Assembly: GCA_000961845.1 (NCBI GenBank)
Contig: LADZ01000041.1
Location: forward strand, 1 to 64,000
Direction of reading: 5' to 3'
From: Flavobacteriales bacterium BRH_c54
GTDB lineage: Bacteria > Bacteroidota > Bacteroidia > Flavobacteriales_E > Vicingaceae
DNA length: 64,000 bases
In this document: one piece after another, positions 9,029 through 18,096 of the stretch
Layout: each line of letters begins with the position of its first letter
Position numbering within the stretch: the first letter of the stretch is position 1
Position numbers and translations under genes: made by a program
Notes under the pieces: model-generated
Seen by the model: the letters and a program-made list of their open reading frames with translations, nothing else
What the model was told of the DNA's origin: nothing
The model's database searches: none

Positions 9029-9340
9029 ATGCAAGCACCACGAATCCCTAAAATGTTTGGTATTTATACCAAAAAGCCTAGTCAGTTTGAATATACCCCA
9101 CGTTATTATGACGAGCGTAAAGAGAAACTGGAAAAACGAATTGCTCAGATAAAAAAAGAAGTTGAAAACGAAAAAATTCCAACAAATACTTCAGAATACA
9201 GCAACTCTGCATACCAATCAAGAATTAGAGAAGATTGGCAAAATAACTACAGCCGAAGAAACAATACCGGTATGATTAACAAAAGAGTAATCATCTATAT
9301 TGGAATTTTGTTGGCTCTTACTTATTATTTGTTTTATTAA
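9029..9340 (+). CDS. Small membrane protein with C-terminal anchor
   Basis: A 103-residue protein: a basic, low-complexity N-terminal region (FEYTPRYYDERKEKLEKR), a charged helix, and one transmembrane segment at the very end (RVIIYIGILLALTYYLFY). It looks like the short Bacteroidota proteins with an F-x-Y-x-PRYYD motif that are sometimes mislabelled riboflavin synthase beta subunit. The tail-anchored topology puts almost the whole protein in the cytoplasm. It converges with the glycosyltransferase gene and overlaps its 3' end by 23 bp. Function unknown. Confidence 0.7.
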   Translation: MQAPRIPKMFGIYTKKPSQFEYTPRYYDERKEKLEKRIAQIKKEVENEKIPTNTSEYSNSAYQSRIREDWQNNYSRRNNTGMINKRVIIYIGILLALTYYLFY

Positions 9341-10328
9341 AAAATAACTTCATCTTCTCCACCACTTCTTGCATGTTTAAGTCATTCATACATTTAAAGT
9401 GTTTTTTCGGACAAGCATCATAACCTATTTTAGAACATGGTCGACAGTTAAGATTATTATTTTCTATAACTACATATTTTTCTTTTGGCAAGTAAGGGTA
9501 CATCCCGAAAGCAGGAACAGTATTTCCCCAAATGGAAATAATATTTACTCCCAAAGCTGCCCCAATATGCATTAGTCCGGTATCGTGAGTGATGAGAATC
9601 TGGCTATTTTTTACAATAAATGCCGACTGATTAATAGAGTACTTTCCGCAAGCATTGTATATATTTTTGTTGGATGATTGGATGATAACCTCATTCGCTT
9701 TTTGTTCATCTTCCTTTCCTCCGGCTAAAATTATTGGCTGGTGGATTAAATTACACAACTCCACTAATTTGTTTGTGGGCAAACACTTAGTTGCAAATTG
9801 AGCTCCAATAGCTATAGTAACATAACCATTACTATGTGTTTCTGGAAGATTAGTTACTTTATCATTATCTGTAAGAAAAAAATCTAAGCCTTTGCCATCA
9901 TTCTCAACTCCTAAAGGCTTTACTGCTTCAAAATACCTATCAACAATATGAATATCAGGCAATGTGTTTATTTTAAAATTGGTGAGCAACCATTTTTTCA
10001 CATTCAGCTTATCAAAAGTAAAACGCAGTGTACCTAATCTTCTAAAGATACCTTTAGAACGAAGATTTTTGTGTAAATCTATGATATAATCGAACTGCTC
10101 ATTTTTTAGTTGTTGGGCAACTTCGCTATTGTTTTTTTCAATGGTATGTACTTTAGTGATGTAAGGATTGTTTTCTAATAAAGAATTGTAGTTTTTTTTA
10201 GTTAAATAGTGAATTTCTACATTGCCATCCAACTGTTGTTTTAAGCACCTTACTATAGGAGTTGTAAGCACAATATCACCAATGGAACTGTATCTCACAA
10301 CTAATATTTTTACGGTATAATTCTCCAT
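9318..10328 (-). CDS. Glycosyltransferase family 9 (heptosyltransferase-like)
   Basis: A 336-residue GT-B protein of the ADP-heptose:LPS heptosyltransferase family. The N-terminus has RYSSIGDIVLTTPIVRCLKQ, where Asp acts as the base in family members, and the C-terminal donor-binding half has HDTGLMHIGAALGVNIISIWGNTVP. It most likely adds a sugar to the LPS core or to another surface glycan at the inner membrane. It sits 8 bp downstream of the ABC permease gene in the same orientation. The actual sugar cannot be read from the sequence. Confidence 0.87.
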   Translation of the reverse strand: MENYTVKILVVRYSSIGDIVLTTPIVRCLKQQLDGNVEIHYLTKKNYNSLLENNPYITKVHTIEKNNSEVAQQLKNEQFDYIIDLHKNLRSKGIFRRLGTLRFTFDKLNVKKWLLTNFKINTLPDIHIVDRYFEAVKPLGVENDGKGLDFFLTDNDKVTNLPETHSNGYVTIAIGAQFATKCLPTNKLVELCNLIHQPIILAGGKEDEQKANEVIIQSSNKNIYNACGKYSINQSAFIVKNSQILITHDTGLMHIGAALGVNIISIWGNTVPAFGMYPYLPKEKYVVIENNNLNCRPCSKIGYDACPKKHFKCMNDLNMQEVVEKMKLFFNKTNNK

Positions 10329-10336
10329 TAAAAAAA

Positions 10337-11656
10337 TTAACCTTTATAGGAAAGCCATTTCCAAAGTTCTTTGTAGGTAATTTTCTTACCATACATTAAA
10401 ATTCCTGTACGGTAAATTTTGGCAGCCATCCAAGTAGCTCCTAAAAATCCTAAAACTAATAGTGCCATAGAAAGTAACAACTCCCATGTTTCTACTCCAA
10501 AAGGAATTCTTACCATCATAATTACAGGAGAGGTAATTGGTATTATTGATAACCAAAAAGCTAATGCTCCATCAGGATTATCCATTACTGTACCTGCTAC
10601 AACAAATGAAAAAATTAATGGAATGGTTACCGGCATCATAAATTGTTGTGAGTCGGCTTCATTATCTACGGCTGAACCAATAGCGGCTAAGAATGCTCCG
10701 TACAATAAATAACCTCCTAAGAAATAAAACAAAAATGAAATTAATAGTTTAGCAATAGGAATTTGTTGCAACATTCCCGAAATTTGAGCTTCTAAACCAG
10801 TTGAGCTAGCTGCTTTTGTCATTTCATTCATTTGCTCGCCTTGCATCATTTGTTCTGTGTTTACCATATTGGCCACACTATCTGATGATATTGCTGCCAT
10901 AGCAACCGCATAAATTCCCATGGATAATATTATCCACAACGAAAACTGTGTTAATCCTACCAATGCAATGCCTATAATTTTTCCCATCATCAACTGAAAA
11001 GGTTTTACAGAAGAAATAATAATTTCTACAATTCTACTGGTTTTTTCTTCTATCACTCCACGCATAATTTGTATTCCGTACATAAATATGAAAAAATAAA
11101 TCATGATAGCTCCGGCAAAACCAAGCACTGTGCTTATCCCAACATTTTTAGATTCTTCACCTCCTGTTTCGCTTAAAGCAATTGGATTCACTTTTACATC
11201 GGGCTGAATTTCATCTAACTGAGCTTTCGTGATGTTAAACTTGTCTTTCAGTTCAATGTTTCTAATTCCTTTTTCTATGGTTGATTCTATATTACTAATA
11301 GTTGACATGCCTGGTTGCTTTTTATAATAAAGCTGTGCTGTCGTTTGTTTACCAAGATCAGAAATATGAAGAATAGAAGTATATTTCTCTTTATAGAAGG
11401 CTGCTTTTGCTTCTTCTATTGGTTTAAATTCGTAATCAAACTGAAGTGTCAGTGAATTTTCAAATTGGTTAATAAACTGGCCTGTTTCATCAATTACTTC
11501 AATTATTTGGATGTCTTTATCTTTTAAGCCTAACCAAATGGGTACTAACATTAGTGCTGCCATTAATATTGGTCCAAACAATGTCATTAAAATAAATGAT
11601 GTTTTCTTGACCCTTGTAAGGTATTCTCGTTGTATTATTAAAGCTATTTTGTTCAT
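10337..11656 (-). CDS. ABC-2 type exporter permease (NatB-like)
   Basis: A 439-residue membrane protein. One transmembrane helix follows the basic start (residues about 20-45, FILMTLFGPILMAALMLVP), a large extracytoplasmic loop runs to about 175, and then five or six helices follow. The sequence RGVIEEKTSRIVEIIISSVKPFQLMMGKIIG is typical of ABC-2 permeases of the NatB type. Its ATPase is probably the next gene upstream (11799-12749), 142 bp away across a repeat-containing spacer. The substrate is unknown; family members export Na+, drugs or peptides. Confidence 0.85.
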   Translation of the reverse strand: MNKIALIIQREYLTRVKKTSFILMTLFGPILMAALMLVPIWLGLKDKDIQIIEVIDETGQFINQFENSLTLQFDYEFKPIEEAKAAFYKEKYTSILHISDLGKQTTAQLYYKKQPGMSTISNIESTIEKGIRNIELKDKFNITKAQLDEIQPDVKVNPIALSETGGEESKNVGISTVLGFAGAIMIYFFIFMYGIQIMRGVIEEKTSRIVEIIISSVKPFQLMMGKIIGIALVGLTQFSLWIILSMGIYAVAMAAISSDSVANMVNTEQMMQGEQMNEMTKAASSTGLEAQISGMLQQIPIAKLLISFLFYFLGGYLLYGAFLAAIGSAVDNEADSQQFMMPVTIPLIFSFVVAGTVMDNPDGALAFWLSIIPITSPVIMMVRIPFGVETWELLLSMALLVLGFLGATWMAAKIYRTGILMYGKKITYKELWKWLSYKG

Positions 11657-11798
11657 TCTGTTAAGGTTTAAAGTTCATGGTTTGAGGTTTGTTCCTGTAA
11701 TGATTATTCTGTGATTTTCAGTCATCCGACTTCAAACATCAAACTTTTGATTTTTAAAAATCTATACATCTAATCATTCTCACATTCACACATTAAAA

Positions 11799-12749
11799 TT
11801 ATCCCTCCATTTCCTCCGGTAAATCATCGGGCATTACTTCATTTACTTTTTCAATAAAAATCTCATTCATGGTTGGGATATGCTCTTTTACCGCAATAAT
11901 ATTTACATCATTTAGCACTGTAGCTAGTAATTTATTAAGACTTGTATCTTTCTGAATCCCCTTCACTTTTGCTACAATTCTGTTATCTTTCTTTTCTGTT
12001 GAAAGCAATTCAAAACCTGTCCAAAGTGCATTGGTAAAAGCAATTAAATTTCCTTCAAATGTTATTTCGTAAATATTGGTTTTATATTCATTTTTAATAT
12101 CAACTACTTTTCCATCTAATATTTTTCTCGACTTATTGATAAGAGCAATGTCATCACAAATTTCTTCTACCGATTCCATATTATGTGTAGAAAAAATGAT
12201 GGTAGAACCTTTTTCTCTTAATTCTAATATTTCTTTTTTAATCAAGTTGGTATTAATAGGATCAAAACCACTAAAAGGCTCATCTAAAATTAATAGTTTT
12301 GGTTCATGTAATACGGTAGTAATAAATTGTACTTTTTGAGCCATTCCTTTAGAAAGTTCTTCCACTTTTTTATCCCACCAATTAGTAATTTCAAATTTAT
12401 CAAACCATTCATTCAACTTATGAATAGCTTCTTTTTTAGGCATGCCTTTTAATTGAGCCAAATAAACTGCTTGTTCACCCACTTTCATTTTTTTATACAA
12501 GCCTCTTTCTTCAGGCAAATAACCTATTTGAGAAATGTGTTTAGGAGCTAATCTTTCACCTTCAAAAAAAACCTCTCCTTTATCCGGACCTGTAATTTGG
12601 TTAATAATACGAATTAAGGTTGTTTTTCCGGCACCATTTGGACCTAATAAGCCAAAAATTCTTTGCTTATCTATATGAATAGAAACATTGTGCAAAGCTT
12701 TGTGTTCTGCATAAGTTTTATAAACTCGTTTTACATGTAAAATTTCCAT
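11799..12749 (-). CDS. ABC transporter ATP-binding protein (NatA-like)
   Basis: A 316-residue ATPase with Walker A GPNGAGKTT, signature LSKGMAQ, Walker B LLILDEPFSGFD and the H-loop STHNM, followed by a C-terminal extension usual for ABC-2 exporters. The frame is open 16 codons further upstream, but MEILHVKRVYKTY fits the family start, so I begin at 12749. A TATATTTG box ends exactly four bases before this ATG. It precedes the permease at 10337-11656 and most likely forms the exporter with it. Confidence 0.9.
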   Translation of the reverse strand: MEILHVKRVYKTYAEHKALHNVSIHIDKQRIFGLLGPNGAGKTTLIRIINQITGPDKGEVFFEGERLAPKHISQIGYLPEERGLYKKMKVGEQAVYLAQLKGMPKKEAIHKLNEWFDKFEITNWWDKKVEELSKGMAQKVQFITTVLHEPKLLILDEPFSGFDPINTNLIKKEILELREKGSTIIFSTHNMESVEEICDDIALINKSRKILDGKVVDIKNEYKTNIYEITFEGNLIAFTNALWTGFELLSTEKKDNRIVAKVKGIQKDTSLNKLLATVLNDVNIIAVKEHIPTMNEIFIEKVNEVMPDDLPEEMEG

Positions 12750-12753
12750 GGAG

Positions 12754-12761
12754 CAAATATA
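12754..12761 (-). promoter_or_regulatory. TAnnTTTG box four bases before the ABC ATPase start
   Basis: TATATTTG matches the Bacteroidota -7 element. Only CTCC separates it from the ATG, which would give a transcript with almost no leader. No matching -33 TTTG is seen. Confidence 0.35.
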
Positions 12762-12783
12762 ATTGAATAAAATTAGAGTAAAT

Positions 12784-12815
12784 AAAAAAGTCATCACGAA
12801 CGTGATGACTTTTTT
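12784..12815 (-). terminator. Terminator downstream of gltA
   Basis: GTCATCACG and CGTGATGAC form a 9-bp perfect stem flanked by A6 and T6, so it can work in either direction. It separates gltA from the ABC genes. Confidence 0.85.
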
Positions 12816-12833
12816 ATTTTATTGATTTATAAA

Positions 12834-14120
12834 TTATCTGTTTTCTATAGTAACGTAATCTCTTTTATTAGCTCCGGTATAAACCTGACGAGGACGACCA
12901 ATTGGTTCTTTGTTCTCAATCATTTCTTTCCATTGAGCAATCCAACCCGGCAATCTACCTAACGCAAACATTACGGTAAACATTTCTGTTGGTATTCCTA
13001 ATGCTCTGTAGATAATTCCTGAGTAGAAATCAACGTTAGGATAAAGTCCTCTTGCTTTAAAGTATTCATCTTCTAGGGCTACTTTTTCTAATTTTTTAGC
13101 AATATCTAAAATAGGATCATCTACTCCTAAAGCAGCCAATACATCATCAGCAGCTTTTTTAATAATGGTAGCTCTTGGGTCAAAGTTTTTGTAAACTCTG
13201 TGTCCAAATCCCATTAAACGGAATGGATCATCTTTATCTTTAGCTTTTGCTATCCATTTTTCAGTATCTCCACCATCTGCTTTAATAGATTCTAACATTT
13301 CAATTACAGCTTGGTTTGCTCCACCATGAAGTGGTCCCCAAAGTGCAGAAACACCTGCTGAAATTGAAGTATATAAATTGGCTTGTGATGAACCTACAAT
13401 TCTTACTGTTGACGTAGAGCAGTTTTGTTCATGGTCGGCATGAAGAATTAATAATTTATTTAATGCACTAGCAACAACCGGATCAACTTTATAATCATCT
13501 GTTGGCATAGCGAACATCATGTTTAAAAAGTTAGAACAATAATCTAAATTATTATTTGGATAAATTACCGGATGACGCATAGCGTTTTTGTAAGCCCAAG
13601 CTGCTAATGTTGGGACTTTAGCAATTAATCTTTGCATGGTTAAATCCACAGCTTCTTTAGGTCTATTTGGATCTAACGACTCAGGATAGAAAGTTGACAA
13701 TGAAGATAGTGATGCTGCCAAAATACCCATTGGATGAGCTTTTGGAGGATAAGCATCAAAGAAATGCTTCATATCTTCATGAATTAAAGTATGTTTAGTA
13801 ATGTTATCTTTAAATTTAGTATACTCTTCTTTAGTGGGTAATTCACCATATATCAATAAAAAAGCTACTTCTAAAAACTCTGCTTTTTCGGCCAACTGTT
13901 CTATTGGATATCCTCTGTATCTTAAAATACCTTCTTCACCATCTAAAAAAGTAATGGCACTTTGTGTAGAACCGGTATTTTTAAATCCACTATCAATAGT
14001 AATATATCCTGTTTTTGCTCTAAGAGCAGATATATCAATGGCTTTTTCATTCTCCGTTCCTTCTATAACAGGAAACTCATATACTTTCCCGTCTAATTCT
14101 AATTTTGCTATTTCTGACAT
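12834..14120 (-). CDS. gltA: Citrate synthase
   Basis: Condenses acetyl-CoA and oxaloacetate to citrate, the entry step of the TCA cycle. The 428 residues and the N-terminal domain (AKLELDGKVYEFPVIEG) fit the type II, hexameric, NADH-regulated-like bacterial family. Catalytic segments are visible: LWGPLHGGANQ (His), GFGHRVYKNFDPRA (His) and NVDFYSGIIY (Asp), with LHADHEQNCSTST before them. It stands alone between eno and the terminator at 12784-12815. Confidence 0.96.
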   Translation of the reverse strand: MSEIAKLELDGKVYEFPVIEGTENEKAIDISALRAKTGYITIDSGFKNTGSTQSAITFLDGEEGILRYRGYPIEQLAEKAEFLEVAFLLIYGELPTKEEYTKFKDNITKHTLIHEDMKHFFDAYPPKAHPMGILAASLSSLSTFYPESLDPNRPKEAVDLTMQRLIAKVPTLAAWAYKNAMRHPVIYPNNNLDYCSNFLNMMFAMPTDDYKVDPVVASALNKLLILHADHEQNCSTSTVRIVGSSQANLYTSISAGVSALWGPLHGGANQAVIEMLESIKADGGDTEKWIAKAKDKDDPFRLMGFGHRVYKNFDPRATIIKKAADDVLAALGVDDPILDIAKKLEKVALEDEYFKARGLYPNVDFYSGIIYRALGIPTEMFTVMFALGRLPGWIAQWKEMIENKEPIGRPRQVYTGANKRDYVTIENR

Positions 14121-14188
14121 ATTTATTTCTTTATTTTTTTGACGTTTGCTAAATTAATAAACTACTTTCTATTTTTTTACACTTTTTG

Positions 14189-15481
<1,293 letters not shown>

Positions 15482-15497
15482 TTAAAGTTTGAAATCC

Positions 15498-15555
15498 GAA
15501 GACTGAAGTCAGAAGTCAGAGATATTATATCTTCGGTCTTCTAGCTTCAGTCTTC
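15498..15555. repeat. Degenerate intergenic inverted repeat (GAAGACTGAAG / CTTCAGTCTTC)
   Basis: The 11-base arms at 15498-15508 and 15545-15555 are exact inverted copies, with further AGTC/GTCTTC-like units between. CTTCAGTCTTCGG recurs at 27820-27832 before yqeY, so this is a dispersed family rather than a gene-specific site. Confidence 0.6.
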
Positions 15556-15563
15556 CAAAATTA

Positions 15564-16238
15564 TTATTTTTCTCTTACTAATACTTCATCAATCATTCCA
15601 TATTCTTTAGCTTCAGCAGCAATCATCCAATAATCTCTATCAGAATCATTTTCTACTTTTTCATATTTCTGACCTGAGTGCTTGGCAATAATATCATAAA
15701 GTTCTTTTTTCAGCTTAAGAATTTCTCTTGCTGTAATTTCAATATCAGATGCCTGACCTTGAGCTCCACCTAAAGGTTGATGAATCATAACTCTAGAGTG
15801 AGGTAAAGCTGTTCTTTTACCATCTGCTCCTGCACAAAGCAATACCGCTCCCATAGACGCTGCCATTCCCGTACAAATTGTTGCTACATCCGGAGAAATG
15901 TATTGCATGGTATCATAAATACCTAATCCTGCATATACGCCACCACCCGGTGAATTTAAATATATTTGAATATCTTTTTTTGAATCTACAGATTCTAAAA
16001 ATAACAGCTGAGCTTGTATAATGTTAGAAACATAATCATTTATTCCTGTTCCCAAGAAAATAATTCTATCCATCATTAATCTTGAAAAAACATCCATTGA
16101 TGCAACATTTAACTGTCTTTCTTCAATAATTGTTGGAGAAATATAATCTGCATAAATAGATTGGTATTGGTCATAAACCGTACTGCTTATGCCTACATGC
16201 TTAGTTGCATATTTTCTGAATTCGTCTTTATTGAACAT
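15564..16238 (-). CDS. clpP: ATP-dependent Clp protease proteolytic subunit
   Basis: Serine peptidase of the ClpXP/ClpAP complexes. The catalytic Ser is at residue 128 ([12 protein letters not shown]) and the His at 153 ([11 protein letters not shown]). The [17 protein letters not shown] strand-turn and the C-terminal [10 protein letters not shown] also fit. The 224 residues include a longer N-terminal stretch than the E. coli enzyme, part of which is likely a propeptide. It lies downstream of tig with a terminator between them, a conserved neighbourhood (tig-clpP). Confidence 0.95.
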   Translation of the reverse strand: MFNKDEFRKYATKHVGISSTVYDQYQSIYADYISPTIIEERQLNVASMDVFSRLMMDRIIFLGTGINDYVSNIIQAQLLFLESVDSKKDIQIYLNSPGGGVYAGLGIYDTMQYISPDVATICTGMAASMGAVLLCAGADGKRTALPHSRVMIHQPLGGAQGQASDIEITAREILKLKKELYDIIAKHSGQKYEKVENDSDRDYWMIAAEAKEYGMIDEVLVREK

Positions 16239-16330
16239 ATTTTTTTGGTTTTAGAATTGGTTTGTAAAAATAGTCATCTAAGATAGTATTTTAGAAATGA
16301 TTTCTCTATTTTTTTACAAAAATTTATAAA

Positions 16331-16360
16331 AAAAATGCCCCGATTAACAATCGAGGCATC
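16331..16360 (-). terminator. Terminator downstream of tig
   Basis: On the minus strand, GATGCCTCGATT pairs with AATCGGGGCAT and an eight-base T-run follows. It lies 8 bp after the tig stop and before clpP. Confidence 0.85.
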
Positions 16361-16367
16361 TAATACT

Positions 16368-17726
16368 TTATTTCTGTTTAGCTAAAAGCTTTTCAAACTC
16401 TTCTAAAGAGACTTGCTTTTCTTTTAATTTACAGGTTGATTTATACAAGTCCATTAATTTAGAATCGTATAACATTCCGTAAATTTTTCTAGCTTCTTCT
16501 TGGTTTTGAAGCACACTTTGAGCTGTTTGAGTTAATTGCTCATCATCATTCGCAGGCATTCCCATACTTTGCATTTGTTGAGTCAACAACCCTTTAGTAT
16601 AGTCAATTACTTCTTCAAATTCGACTTTAATTTCATTTGCTTCAATAATTTTATTTTCAATTAGTTGCCATTGTAAGCTTTTAGAATACATATCGTATTC
16701 TGCTTCAATTTGCTCGTCAGTAATTGGTTTTTCGTTAGATGCCTTGATCCATTTCTTCAAAAAAGTATCAGGCAATTTTAATTTTAACGAGTCCATTAAT
16801 GCATCTTGAACATCAGCTTTTAATTTTCTATCACTATCAGCAATTAATCCTTTGTTCAATTCTTCAGCAATTTTATCTCTGAATTCTTTTTCAGATTTTA
16901 CTACTCCTTCTCCAAAAATTTTATCAAACAATTCTTGGTTTAAGTCTGATGCAATGACTCTATTTACCTTTTCTACTGTATAATTGAATTTAGAGATGAT
17001 GTTTTTTAACTCATTTACATCGACACCAATAGCTTGTGCTTGATCACTTTCATGCTCAGAAACAGTTTTGGGATCAACAACAAATTTATCTCCTGCTTTA
17101 GCTCCGACTAATTGTTTTTGTAAATTTTTATCGGTAACCGCATTAATAATAATTACTGAATTGTTGGTAATTCCTCCTTCTTTTACCTTGCCTTCTCCAT
17201 CTAACTCTTCAAATTTTCCAAAAACCATATCATCTTTTTCAGCTACTTCCGGATTAGTCATTTTTCCATACCTACGAGCTAAATCATCAACATATTTCTG
17301 AACATCTTTGTCAGATACTTTTATTTTATAGGCATCAATTTTAAGTTTATCTAAGCTATCCACTTTAAAAGAAGGTGCTAATCCAACTTCGTATTTAAAC
17401 TCAAATTCTTTTTGATTTTCCCAATCAATAGTTTCATCATCTTCCATTTTAGGAAGGGGGTTTCCTAAAACCTCAAGCTTTTCTTTGGTCAAATATTCTT
17501 GTAAAGTATCCGACAAAATTTTATTCAATTCGTCAACCAACAAGTTAGTTCCTACCATTTTTTTCACCATGCCCATTGGCACATGTCCTTTTCTGAAGCC
17601 AGGAACACTAGCTTTTTTACGATATTCTTTAAGTTGATTTTCCACTTTATCTTGATAATCTTCTTCTTTCAACTGCACTTTAATAACTGCATTTAAATCA
17701 TCAATTTTTTCTTGTGTAATGTTCAT
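16368..17726 (-). CDS. tig: Trigger factor
   Basis: Ribosome-associated chaperone that receives nascent chains. At 452 residues it has the N-terminal ribosome-binding domain with the signature VPGFRKGHVPMGMVKK (residues about 38-53), followed by a diverged central region where the FKBP-type PPIase domain normally sits (DMVFGKFEELDGEGK), and a helical C-terminal arm domain. The PPIase segment is poorly conserved, as is usual in Bacteroidota. It is followed by clpP. Confidence 0.92.
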   Translation of the reverse strand: MNITQEKIDDLNAVIKVQLKEEDYQDKVENQLKEYRKKASVPGFRKGHVPMGMVKKMVGTNLLVDELNKILSDTLQEYLTKEKLEVLGNPLPKMEDDETIDWENQKEFEFKYEVGLAPSFKVDSLDKLKIDAYKIKVSDKDVQKYVDDLARRYGKMTNPEVAEKDDMVFGKFEELDGEGKVKEGGITNNSVIIINAVTDKNLQKQLVGAKAGDKFVVDPKTVSEHESDQAQAIGVDVNELKNIISKFNYTVEKVNRVIASDLNQELFDKIFGEGVVKSEKEFRDKIAEELNKGLIADSDRKLKADVQDALMDSLKLKLPDTFLKKWIKASNEKPITDEQIEAEYDMYSKSLQWQLIENKIIEANEIKVEFEEVIDYTKGLLTQQMQSMGMPANDDEQLTQTAQSVLQNQEEARKIYGMLYDSKLMDLYKSTCKLKEKQVSLEEFEKLLAKQK

Positions 17727-17780
17727 ATATTAAGGTTTAATTTTTCATAACTTGATAAGATTCCCCTTTTCAGTGGAATA

Positions 17781-17819
17781 AATTCAACTAACCACTCCTT
17801 AAAAGGAGTAGAGTTTCAC
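17781..17819. repeat. Degenerate AACC-CTCC-AAAAGGAG intergenic palindrome
   Basis: ACTCCTTAAAAGGAGT is palindromic, and the surrounding AACC...GAGTTTCAC matches the larger GGAGG palindrome at 44681-44738. It lies between tig and the tRNA-Leu terminator. Confidence 0.5.
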
Positions 17820-17826
17820 TAAATTT

Positions 17827-17858
17827 AAAAAAGGTATAAGGTTAACCTTATACCTTTT
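17827..17858 (-). terminator. Terminator downstream of tRNA-Leu
   Basis: GGTATAAGGTT and AACCTTATACC form an 11-bp perfect palindrome flanked by A- and T-runs. It sits 32 bases after the 3' end of the minus-strand tRNA. Confidence 0.85.
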
Positions 17859-17889
17859 ATTTTTTCTTAAGGAACAACTCCTTATTTTG

Positions 17890-17971
17890 TGCGGGTGAAG
17901 GGACTCGAACCCCCATGCCGTGAAGCACTAGATCCTAAGTCTAGCGTGTCTACCAATTTCACCACACCCGC
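17890..17971 (-). tRNA. tRNA-Leu (TAG)
   Basis: An 82-base tRNA with a class II variable arm. The acceptor stem GCGGGTG pairs with CACCCGC, the anticodon stem CTAGA/TCTAG carries loop CTTAGGA with anticodon TAG, the variable arm is TGCTTCACGGCA and the T arm GGGGGTTCGAGTCCCTT. CCA is not encoded. Its own promoter and terminator are visible. Confidence 0.95.
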
Positions 17972-18021
17972 AAAATTTTTAATTAAAGGTTTACTTTAAA
18001 ACCTTCTTAAAAAAAGGAGTG

Positions 18022-18052
18022 CAAAGATATCTTTTTTTGTTTATTAAACAAA
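18022..18052 (-). promoter_or_regulatory. Bacteroidota promoter of tRNA-Leu
   Basis: On the minus strand TTTG (18049-18052) and TATCTTTG (18022-18029) are separated by exactly 19 bases, a perfect match to the consensus. It reads towards tRNA-Leu, 50 bases away. Confidence 0.75.
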
Positions 18053-18096
18053 TGCTTTTAAGAAAATTTATCTATGTTAATGATTTTCTAAATTTA

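Noticed and set aside
12749-12797. Longer start for the ABC ATPase (MMTFLFTLILFNY)
   Set aside because: It would overlap the gltA terminator and add a hydrophobic piece not found in this family.
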